64,000 nt of DNA, taken from assembly GCA_010093705.1 (NCBI GenBank), contig MU006090.1:1205817-1269816 (forward strand), in the 5' to 3' direction. Of this stretch, positions 21,062 to 31,575 are shown piece by piece. How positions within the stretch are numbered: position 1 is the first letter of the stretch; each line of letters opens with the position of its first letter. The notes below the pieces were generated by a model that saw nothing but the letters and a program-made list of their open reading frames with translations, had not been told where the DNA came from and did no database searches. The stretch comes from Patellaria atrata CBS 101060 (taxonomy: Eukaryota; Ascomycota; Dothideomycetes; Patellariales; Patellariaceae). The position numbers and the translations under genes were made by a program.

Positions 21062-23244
21062 TTACGCAGTTGCATGGACTGGGGTTGAACTCGCATTGGG
21101 AGCGCTCCCGGTGTGGACGGCATCTCCAACGACGTCACCGATGCTTTTGGGCTCTTCTTGAGGCTTGAGAGGCTCAACCTTGGTGTCAAGGGCGATTTGA
21201 GACTCGGTGGGCTTCTCGGAGACGACTGGGGCAGCGACAGGGGTTTCGGTGCTCTCCTCGGGCTTATCGGCTGGCTTAGTCTCCTTCTTGCTTTTGATGG
21301 CTTTCGAGGGATTACGAAAGAGGCCACCGAGCTTGGATGTCGTCTTCTCGCCGTCGGTTGTTTCACCTTCGGTCTTCTCCTTCTTGCCAGTTAAAGTGCC
21401 GAAGAAAGATGCGCGACGCTTCTCCTTGCCCTCAGTTGGGCTGGTTGGAGAGGGGGCCTCGGTGGCGACTGGAGTCTCAGTGGTTGTTGCGGGTGTCTCG
21501 GTCGCGGGATGAGTCTCTGTAGTCTCGGTTGCAGGCTTCTCAGTTGTCTTCTCAACAGGCTTTGCAACTACAGCCTCTGCTTTCTTGAAGAACTTGCCGA
21601 AAGAAAGCGATGTACTCTCCTTCTTCGGGGTCGTAACCTTGGCTTCCTTGGGCTCTGTAGTCTCAGCGGCTGTTGTGGTTTCAGCAGCTGGTGCGACTTG
21701 AGCGGCAGGAATAGGAGTCTCCTTGGACTCCGCGGTGGGCTCCGGAAGCGCGGGAGGGGCTGTCTCGGTAGTAGACTCATCCTTTGCGGGAACGGCTGGG
21801 AGGACTTCATGTTCCTTCTTTTCGTGGGTAGGGCTACGGACCTTCTCGAAGAAAGAACCGAAGACAGAGCCACGTTTGGCAGGCTTGGGCTTGGCCTCAG
21901 TCTTTGGTGTCTCAGCGGCTGGAGTCTCAGTAGTGGCATCAGTTACCGGTGCGGGAGTTGCATCGGTGGTGGTAGCCCTTTCTTCGGGGAGAGGAGTGGC
22001 AGGAGTTTCCGCTGGGATAGCCACAGGGGCAGTAGCAATCGTGTCGACGGCGGGTTTGGCAGACTCGGCCTCCTTCTCTTCGGCCTTCACTTCCTTCTTA
22101 ACCTCCTTCTTCTCATCGTGCTCTTCCTTCTTGCCAAGTAGAGATCCGAAGATACTGGTACGCTTTCCGCGAGAAACGGAGCGACTCTTGCTCTTGTTCT
22201 TCTTAGCCTTCTTCTCCTCGTCAGAGGAAGATGAGCTGCTGCTGGACGAACCAGCACGCTGAAGCGCCTCGGTCGGCTTTACATCGGTGCTCTTTTTGGG
22301 AGTAGCACTTTCAGCCTTAGAAGTGGACCCTGTGACGGCTAGCGCAGCGGGTTTGCCTTAGTGTCGTGTAAGCGTATGGTCCAAGACGAAGCGACATGCA
22401 ACACCAAAACAGTGAGGATTCACAACTTGGGCAAAGTAAACTCACCGAGCTTCTCAATTGTTGCTTTGTAGCCTTCACTGTTAACAATTTCTTCACGGGC
22501 AGTTTTGGCCTCCTCAACGACTTTCTCAACAGCCAAGAGCCAGCCGTTGCGCTCTGGGGAAGAGACAGCTTGGAAGGAGTGCTTATGTCCAGCAATCTTG
22601 AAGGAGAACTCGGTAGTACCCTCCTTCTGTACGTCGGTGGCGTCGGCCTATATGTAATGTTAGACTTTCAAAGTAATCGTTTACTAGCGACCTAGCGTCA
22701 CATACTAAAAGAAGAGCACCCTGAGGAGTATCCTTGCTCGAAGCATGCTTAACAAAATACAAAACACCCTTTCCAGTGTGGCTTGACCATGCAGCAGTAG
22801 GATGAGCAACCTCAGGCTTCTCACCGCGAAGGTATTGGCCCAAGCTTTGGGTATCAACGGGAGTCTCTTCGCCGAAAAAGAAGTACTTTTTGGAGTAATA
22901 AAGTCCTCTGTAATTTCGATTAGCTAATTGTGCCAAGCAGGAACATGATTTTATTGCGAGTCTTACTTGAGACCTCCGGATGGCTTGTAACCTAATGCGC
23001 CATGGTAGATGGGTTCGACAGGCTCGGCATGCTTCGTGACCTTCTCTTCTGCGGGAGCGGTTGTAGCCTCAGTGCTCTCAGCTGGAGCATCAGTGACAGC
23101 GGTCTCCTGCTTATGGGTTTCAGGGACGAGAGGCTCAACGGCAGGTGTCACGGTCTCAGGGACCGGAGCGGCAGGGGCATCGGCGGTAACAACGGGTTCC
23201 TGGGTGGCGGGAGCGACCTCGAGTGGTTTCTGTGTTTCGGCCAT
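21062..23244 (-). CDS. PH-domain protein (Meu6/PH_6-like) with long P/E/T-rich tail
   Basis: Four exons: 23244-22967, 22907-22706, 22647-22446 and 22356-21062, giving 658 residues; introns are 59, 58 and 89 nt, all GT-AG. After a Pro/Glu/Thr-rich N-terminus, residues about 78-225 form the fungal PH domain: IYHGALGYKPSGGLKGLYYS, KKYFFFGEE, LRGEKPEVAHPTAAWSSHTG, KGVLYFVKHAS, ADATDVQKEGTTEFSFKIAG and HKHSFQA. It matches proteins annotated after S. pombe 'meiotic expression up-regulated protein 6'. The tail starts with SSSSSSSDEEKKAKK and contains five copies of a short R-x-S-x-FG-like motif between PETP/TETP linkers. Probable peripheral membrane or cortical protein. The start MAETQKPLE is preferred over a Met 12 codons upstream. 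Confidence 0.87.
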
Positions 23245-23479
23245 TTCGATAAGGTGTCGGTAACGTGATCTTGCTGTCAAGTTGGATGAGCGTGAAGGAT
23301 ATATGTTTCAGAGTAACGAACAAATTGTTGTGGAGGGAGCAGGTGAGAGAGCTCGAAAGCAAACAAAAGGCTGATATTAAAAGGTGTAGTATGGGTATCA
23401 CTGAGTAACGAAGCGTAGAGGGGAGGTAACTGTCAGAAGAGCGTCCAACCTTGATTAAATGTCAAAGATGTTGAGATGG

Positions 23480-23492
23480 GGTGTGTGTGTGT

Positions 23493-23531
<39 letters not shown>
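23480..23531. repeat. (GT)n microsatellite
   Basis: About 50 bp of almost pure GT, with two interruptions (gtgagtgtgtttgtgt). It lies about 240 bp upstream of the PH-domain start codon, on the strand opposite to transcription. Confidence 0.95.
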
Positions 23532-23533
<2 letters not shown>

Positions 23534-23838
23534 AGTGAGAAAGGGAATTTAAAAGGCAGGATGGGCCTGGCTGGGAGGAAGTGAAAAAGATGTTTTGGAG
23601 CTTAGGCGCTAGAACTAGTCGAGTCGCGAGATTGCGCTGGGGATGCAAAGGGCAAGTTTGACAAGCCCTCGGATCGAGTTAGAATTCACAAAACCTTCAT
23701 AACTACCCCGGTGGATGCCACTTGCTAATTATTCATGACACCTGAAGCTTCAGATTCTGCACGAAATAGACAAGTAGGTAGAGTAATATGTTTATATACT
23801 TACACCTTTAACAGTGACGGGAGAGACAGCTTTCAATG

Positions 23839-23860
23839 TTTTTTTTTTGTTTTTTTTTTG
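23839..23860. repeat. Poly-T tract
   Basis: Two runs of 8-9 T separated by a G. Confidence 0.9.
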
Positions 23861-24552
23861 GTTCTTTTCACGCGTTCAACAAAAGATAGTAGATATCAGA
23901 AAACAGCTACGATGACCGTTACCTTACTCCTCGATGGTGAGGAGTTGGTCGCATGACCATCTCTTGATAGGCCCAACATCAGCTATCGCATCTCACACAA
24001 AAGAGGGGAGGAAAGGTCTACAATTGGATGCAATTTACATAACTTGCACCGCTTGCCTCCAGCCTTCTTCAAAAGTCAGATTACTATGTGGACATTTGCT
24101 CGCAAAAGGGTGCGTATGAAGTATGAACGCTGCATCACATGCTTGTCAAGCTCTTTTTAGCCCCGTTCGCAGCAGGTGCATTTATTGCATAACGGATCCT
24201 TAAGGAGTAATGGGACGAGGCGAGCTATCCATGGATGATGGATCCCAGCGAAGGCCAGTTGGAAAATCTTTTGACAGAGCTCTGATATCTACAGTATCCT
24301 TCATGAGAAAGGAGGGAAAAGATTGAAGATGACGCTGATGATGGCAAAGATCGATATACAAAGGACCTGTAGCACCCTCAAAAGAGTTTAGGGAAGCATA
24401 TCAATAATATATTGCGGCTTGGGTCCGAGGAGTCGAGGACTAGTTATTCTCCGTCGTACATACTCGCGATAGCATCATGTTCGATCCCCTCATCATCACC
24501 ATACCTTACTGCGAGTTCTTCAGACTTCTGCTTTCGTATCACCGTCAAGATG

Positions 24553-24635
24553 ATTTTTTTTTTTATTTTTTTTATTTTTTTAATCTTTTTAATCTTTTTT
24601 TTTTAATTTTTTTTAAATTTTTTTTTTAAAATTCT
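24553..24635. repeat. T-rich low-complexity tract
   Basis: About 80 bp almost entirely T with scattered A and C (tttttaatctttttaatc). It is followed 130 bp later by a poly-C run of about 11 at 24759-24769. Confidence 0.9.
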
Positions 24636-25651
24636 TTGCATGCTAGCAATATCAAAATTCAAGCCTCCAAGCAAGCACAAAACGGGCACATCAAACACAA
24701 AACCTCTTACTCATCCCGTTCCCTCCGCACAGACATATCAATTTACCGTAATTTCCATCCCCCCCCCCCGGACTCCTTGTTTAGCACATGCAGGCAAAGC
24801 CTGTCCGCCCCACTCAGTCTGACACCCCACCCAATCAACACTCACAAACCCTCTCCAATTCCAGCCATCTTCCTCCCTCTCTCTTCCCCGAAACAGCTAG
24901 CCTAGACTTACCCTTCTGCTGAGCAATGACCCGAGGACCCACCCACGGCTGATCAACGGCCTCGGCTCTTCCCAGACTTGACACTCTTGCGTCCCGTGCT
25001 CATGAAGGTCCCCTATCGCTAAGTTTCTACGATTCGTTGGGGGAGACCCCGCGGGCTTTGAAAAGTTATCGATTTTTGAAACAACCTTTCACATTTTTCG
25101 CATTGCGAAATGCAAAATGTGCGTGAATCGGTGTACGCAGAGATGGGAGGACGAGCTTCTCGTTGACCGAGTGACACCGGGTAAAAGGCCTTTGTGGAGA
25201 CCTTTTGAATTTCGATAGCTTGTGCTGACCTGAAAGCTTTCATCTGACCGTTTCTATCACGTGCGGGCATAACTTTTCGCACAATAACGCCTTCAGACGT
25301 TGTCAGGCCTACCATCCCCGTTGGTAATTGTGATTGGTTCCTCAACAAAAGTCGTCGGTTGAGCAGTTGAAGAAAACAAAGAGATTCGAATTTTCATACT
25401 GCAGTTACCTTGCAGCCAAGCACATTGGATACTCACCCTCTGTGCCCATAACATGATAGTAATAGTAAGCTAGGCCCTTCTGTTACAATTTCTCATCAGT
25501 CATACATCCTTCCCGATGTTCTCAGTCTCTTTATTTTAAGTCTTGGGAGAGTCCTCTCCAGACGTTCAATACACAACCTAAAAGAAGAAAGATGCGAACT
25601 AGATCAACAAAAAGGAAGGAACTGTAAGGCTCTCACAATCTGCCCCCCAAA

Positions 25652-25726
25652 AATATATATATACATATATCATATATATATATATACATATATAAAATAT
25701 ATAAAATATATAAAATATATATATAA
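25652..25726. repeat. (TA)n microsatellite with tataaaata units
   Basis: Alternating TA over about 75 bp, with three tataaaata-type units. Such tracts are prone to slippage and unwinding. It is close to nothing coding. Confidence 0.92.
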
Positions 25727-26463
25727 AAAGACATAAACCTCAATACCTGAAGAAAGTAACTCCACCGGGGTGTCCGAAATTCAATAAGGTAAGGTAACGG
25801 AACACAACCCTCCAAGACGAGGTTAGGAAAACTGATGAGCGAGAACCCCAAGGGCTCAACAGTCCAAGCTGATAAGAAATGCTCAAATAGATAGAAAGTG
25901 AGGATGATATTTTCATACGAGGAACCTCCGAAACATCACTCTTCTTTTTTACTTTTCGATTTTACGCGGAGTCTTTTTCACCTCCCCCTTGGATTTTAAA
26001 CCCCTGGAGAAGAAGATGTTTTCGTCGATATCGCTCCGACTCCCTCTCGTGCTAGGTTTTAGATAATACTGTATTTGTACCTTATTCACATGATGTCCTT
26101 CGTACCGTATGTACAGTACCGTCCAGTATAATCAAGAGCATAGATGGTCTTTCCCCATTCCAAATCTGCCATTCCAACGCTCTTTGATCAGTATGGGTAT
26201 CAGTACCACTCCAAAAGAAAATCCAACATCAAGTAAGCCAGACACTGACGATAGCACGATACACCCAAAACGACCAAAAACACGATGCAATATAGCCATC
26301 GAAATTGAATATTTACATCTGTCCACCAAGAGATCAAGCTAACCTCCCACACAACCCTTTGGAAACCTATCCATATCATAAACTTTTTACCCATCCCGCT
26401 GAAATGCAAAACAAATCTCCCCAAAAACATCATGAGACGGAACGCAAAAACGGGCACTCCACG

Positions 26464-29400
26464 CTAAGAAGCTGCAACGACCAAATAGCTTGTGACAGCC
26501 TCCATCCTCTCACCCGTCAACTTCATACCCACCTTGAGCAACTCAACAGCCACATCCCTCATCTCCTCCGTCTCCCTCCCCTCCCCGCTATCCCCACACA
26601 ATCTCCCCCACCCCTCGCGATCCAAACACCAAACAACACAATCCTTTTCCGCGAAAACGTTGCTGGTCCTCTTACTCTCCGAAAAGAACGGCAGCTCACC
26701 GCACGTCGTGCCGGGTACGATACTCTCGTAAAACCGGCCCTGCTCGAGGTCATACTCGGCCCTCAGAATGCCCTGTTCGAGCAAGTAGAACCCGTCGGGA
26801 TCGTCAAGGCGGGAATACAGATTCTGACCGGCGACCAATTGGCGACGTGAGAAATATGGCGCGGCGCGCTTCCAGAACTCCTCGTTCTTGTCCGTCATGT
26901 CCTGGAAGGTTTGCAAGATGAGCTGCAGCGGTTGGCCGAGCTCGCTCCATTTGCTCGGCGTCAGGATGTCCTGCTCGTTGACGGTGGAATGGGCGTGTTC
27001 AGCTAACGTTGTCGTTGTGGCACTGTGCAACAACTGCTTCCTCGGACTCGCGAGGGACGCATCTAACGGATAGTTATTTGAAGGGGAGCGAGAGGATTGT
27101 CGCGCCGAAGAGATAGACAGAGCGCGTGTTTCCTGTTCTTGCGCCTCTTTCTGTCCTAGTAACTTGCTTCGTCGTATGAACTCGAAGAGTTGTTGATTCT
27201 CGCACCATTCTAGTGCTTGATTAAGGTCTTCGAACACCTTGGGCGCCGGATGCACGGCATCTCCCATTTCCTCGTCGAGAAGCCCCACCAAAGTAAGATT
27301 CTTGCCCACGGTGCCATTCAAGGCAACACTTGATAATATCATCTCGACGTTTTTGCGAATGAGAAGACGATACATCCGCGTAAACGCATCCCCGGCAGAG
27401 AAGTCGAGACCAGTAACGTGCTGGAAGTCTATGACGACGTATTTTATGGGACGTTTGCTGAAGGTTTCGTCTTGGATCAGGCTGCGGACGTAGCTCTCGA
27501 CGTGGACGATAGAGCCAAAAAAGAGGTAGCCGTCTAGTTTGACGACGATGGTTTGCCTTCCAACTTCCCTGAGGAAGTGGCGTTGTATGGGGTGCCGTCG
27601 TACTGTTGATTCTGCGACGACTCCGGAGAAGGCACAGCGTACTGATTTTACTCTAGATGTCTGGACGACCTGTACGAGACAAGCGAGGACGATTCCTACT
27701 AAAATACCGGTTACGAAATCGTATAAGCCCATAATAAGAGCAATAGCTATGATCTAGTTTATATTAGCCACTTCGTTACTATATTGACCTACGATATTTA
27801 ACTCGCCGTCAAGTATTCTAGCAAGGCGAGTCTTCTGAAGGTATCCCACCATGCTTCTTTCAGTAAGTCTATCCCTAAGATATAGATAAGGGTTCCGACG
27901 ATCGTGACTGGTATGTAACCGATTAGTGACGGACCGGCCATCCAAACACCTGCCGTTGCGGCAGCTAGCATAAAGCCAGCGAGACGACTGTCAGCACCAT
28001 TCTTTATGAACATTACACTATTAACATAGACAAGATAGTTCTATTCAATGTTTAGCCTAGCCTTTATGAATGATGTCTGGAATCAGAACGAGAGGTCATA
28101 CCTGTATACTTCCTACCATTCCTGAAAGAGCATTGGATAAACCGTGTGCTATTAACTCTTGATTAAGATTGACATCGTCTTCCTTAACGGTATTCGCCAA
28201 CGCGGGGACGTTAATTGGTACATGAAGAACCCCAAAGAAGGAGAGGCCAAGCATTGCAGGAACTGTATTAACAATTGCCCCCCAGTCGGTCAGTCTGAAA
28301 TCTAATATTAGTTAGCAGGGAAGATGCTCCATATAGGCATACATTGACATACTGAATAAAGAATAGAAATGATAGAACGGTACACCTGCTTCCGGTTTTG
28401 CGAAAATCCAGCCTGTTTTCCGCAGTTTGTCGAAGCTGAGAGAAGGTGTCCCTGCTGCTACAATATAGACTACTGCGGCAATAGTAATAACGAACGCTGG
28501 TAAAAAGAAATCATTCGTGATCCACCGTTGATAATTGATAGTGGAGTAGATGATAGCAAGCAATAAGGGAGCTACCCATAGAAACAACGTATCGAGCATA
28601 ATAAGGCGTTGTAACGTATCCAAGGTGAAACGGAGTTCTCCATCTATTCGTGCTGATACTTCGATACCGGTGAGAAAAAGAAACAAGCCCACACCGCCAA
28701 TGCAACCTAGTAGAATGCTTCGAGGAAAGAAGTTGACTAGAGATCCAAGCTTAAAGAACCCGAGGCAGAAGAAGACCAATCCAGTGACAATAGAACTGAG
28801 ACAATAGGCTAGAATAACTGTTGCAAGGATTGATTCAGGACTCTCTCCGGCCATTCTTGCCATTATGGTATATGCCATTTTATGGAAGAAAGGGACTACT
28901 TCGATCATCTCTGATCCTACACCACCCTTAAAGATGGAAAATCCGGAAGAGTAGACAAGTTGAGAGACAATGCAGCTAACAAAGAAGATTGAAATACCAT
29001 CCGGCCCTGTCTTCGAAAAGATTTCCTCTCCAAGAGGGAACAGAATCAAACCATAGGAGAGGCCATCAAGAATGTTCAAAAGTAAACCCAGAAACACTGA
29101 GGGTAGTAGCTTGAAGGGTTTGACGATACCCGTTTGGAAGATTGCCTTCCGATCCCATTGTTTTGGGGTTACGACGGTGGAGAATATGGTGTGTACTCGT
29201 TGTCCTGCATCCTGGAATTTTTGGCGTAGACGACCAAACTTTCGAGACCTACGTTCGGAAAATTGCTCGACTTCACCTACAGCAGTGTAGTCATACCTAT
29301 TCTCAGAACGTGGCAGTCTAGATTTGGGAAGCAAAGGTGATTCTTCGTGAGCTTGGGCCCCATCGGCATCTTCTATCACGATATTGGGGGTTGATGTTTG

Positions 29401-30107
29401 AATCTCCGTACTTTCCTTCCTCTCCCGGTCGTGGTCTCTGTTTGCAGCTAGGTTCTCCGGTGGTGAGGTCCGTAGCATATGGGTGAGCATTGAACTGCGA
29501 CTGGGAGGTGCCATTCCGGGCGAAGAGGGTTCCTCTGGTGTCGACGGTTCTGATACTTCCTCAATGGTCTCTTCATGCAGGGATTCGAAGGAAGAGTGAT
29601 GCTCTCCTGGTTCATAATCTAACACAGATGGTCCTCCAAAGACACGGGTTACATCCGACTCAGACGTGATATGTGGCCGTGAGGAAATTGAGGGGGTGAA
29701 GTTACCGGAATGAGATATATGCCAGGAAGCTAGCTGTTGGGTTTGGTCACGAAGGCCTCCACTAAAGTAAGTGACATGTTCTACGATAAGACACAATGTT
29801 AGTAAGGTAAATACTTTGTGCAATTGAGCCTTAATCTCATACCTGTACTCCCATGAGAACCGTGCTGGTAGGACCTCACAGGCCGTGGGAAGGAAGAGGG
29901 AAGGACAAATGAACTGGAAGAGTAGGAACGACTTGGCCGAGGAGGACCAGCTTCAGCAACAGAACCTGAACCACCTTCATTTATCTGGAGGGTACTTGAA
30001 ATAGCCTCGTCGTTGGCGAAAGGAAGCTGCTGCTGTTGCTCCTCTCTTTCGTGCTGGTCCGACCTGGAGGACTCCTCGTCCGCACCTCCATGGGGCCCTG
30101 GGGACAT
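26464..30107 (-). CDS. VSB1: SulP-family transporter with STAS and cyclic-nucleotide-binding-like domains (Vsb1-like)
   Basis: Five exons: 30107-29843, 29780-28353, 28301-28102, 28040-27807 and 27753-26464, giving about 1138 residues. The N-terminal cytosolic region (~300 residues) is Ser/Pro-rich and has an acidic dileucine EESPLLP. The SulP membrane core starts [20 protein letters not shown] and includes [28 protein letters not shown] and [20 protein letters not shown]. The STAS domain follows ([20 protein letters not shown]). Near the C-terminus is a cNMP-binding-like fold ([38 protein letters not shown]). This architecture matches yeast Ygr125w/Vsb1, required for vacuolar storage of arginine. 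Introns are 62, 51, 61 and 53 nt; the last appears to use a GC donor. The start is the first Met after an in-frame stop; an upstream exon is possible. Confidence 0.87.
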
Positions 30108-31575
30108 TTCTGGGTGGATGGAAGCGGATTTCCAAACCAACGGTCGAACTGATGCCCTTGTTTCCCCAATTCAGTTCCAGCGGATGAGGAGAAAACCTGA
30201 GAGCACGGGATGTATACGTCAGCTTCTCCAGTGATGCCGAATTCCAGACGGGGACATCTAGAGGTACATTCTAAGGTAGGAACAGAACGAATTATAGATT
30301 AAATGAGCCAATTGATAGCTAATGCAAGAGTAAGCGAGTCTATTCTGCACAAGAAGGAAAAGGATAAGTAGGAAGATTAGGATGGAAAATGTTATGACGA
30401 TAGGCGCATCTCGATTAACGACTTGTGATGGCACTTTTCGGCCGTTCAAGACCGATATCACGAAGTTCATTTTGCCTGGGATATCTCATCTGGTTGGCCT
30501 ATCGGTAGGCGTGGGCGAACATGTACGGTGGCACTTGCAGGAACCGAGACCTCGCGCAACCCAGCCGTTAACAGTTTCATAACATGGGGGTATGGAAGGG
30601 GTATAGAGTGGGTTATGGAGGGGGTATAGAGGGGGTTATAGAGGGGCAGAACTGGGTACACCTACCTTTAGGGCCTGTATCGCTACTGCACCCCCCAAAA
30701 CGGGCCCCCTCATGCCCCCTCAAGGCCACTCATAGCCCCAAACGCTCCTCTAGACTCATGCCCCTCCTTCCTAATTCCCCATCCCCAAATTCGCCCCTCG
30801 TGAACCTCCCACTTGATATGTATCGAACTACACACCAACATCCCCTCCCAGCGAAACTCACTCAGTACTGGTTACCGATAGCGGCAATCAGTGTACTCCT
30901 CATCCCACATTAGTCCATCTGGATGCATACACTCATGCACCTGTCTAGAGAATGACCGTAGAATTCTTCACCATGCTTGCTCTGTGTGGCGCTCTGCATC
31001 CAGAATGGCGTTGGTTTGCACGGTCTTTGCATCAACGGCACCACTTGCCGATTATCGGGTTTGGGGTAATTTTTCGAGATATCACATCATTTCTGGCACC
31101 ATGGTGGACATATATTCGATCATTTCTTGTACAGTACGATACCATGCCCCCAAGTGCTCGAAAGCACGCCTGATTCTGCTTCTCCGCACTTATTTACCTT
31201 TCTGGTGCCTATCAGAGAGATGGAGAGGGGAACAATGCCATGTCCAAAAACCTGTGATCGACATCAAGTCTCCGCGGCTTCTGCACATTGTCGAGCAATA
31301 ACCATTTCCATTTTCATCACATGCTTCTGAGCATTCATAAACTAGACTGTAGAAAGTAATGTACAAGAACAGGACAGGCAAGACGACAATAATACGTCCC
31401 ATCACCTGAATACGCCATCATCAGATTCCCTCCAACGCCTTGCCGAGAGTTCTCCTCAATTTCATGTGGCGCCAAAACCAAAGTGGTCAGACTGCATAAA
31501 ATAGAATGAACGCCACCGCCAAAGATGCTACACCGAAACATTTAACAGTGAAAGAATAATAAGTATTTGGAGTAC
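30108..31575. other. Intergenic between KCS1 and the Vsb1-like transporter
   Basis: About 1.5 kb. It includes the promoter side of the transporter gene, a GGGGTAT-type imperfect tandem repeat near 30583-30648, and the KCS1 3' region. A GTAAGT just inside the KCS1 stop leaves open an additional 3' exon, but none is convincing. Confidence 0.4.
30583..30648 (+). repeat. Imperfect G-rich tandem repeat
   Basis: Successive copies of a 14-17 nt unit such as ggggtatagagtgggttatg (four or so copies), purine-rich on the plus strand. Confidence 0.75.

Larger units (their letters stand above)
23245..26463. other. 3.2-kb gene-free interval upstream of the PH-domain gene
   Basis: The interval lies between the 5' end of the PH-domain gene and the 3' end of the transporter gene, both on the minus strand. 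It carries several simple repeats (listed separately) and no reading frame with family resemblance. It may be a long regulatory region or may hold a non-coding transcript. Confidence 0.5.

Noticed and set aside
21509-22262. Long plus-strand open frames opposite the PH-domain gene tail
   Set aside because: Gly/Val/Ser-rich translations are the mirror image of the Pro/Glu/Thr repeat coding strand; no family signal, and the minus-strand gene explains them.
31335-31541. A further 3' exon of KCS1 after a GTAAGT at the stop
   Set aside because: The spliced continuation shows no kinase-family conservation; the simple stop after [10 protein letters not shown] is preferred.
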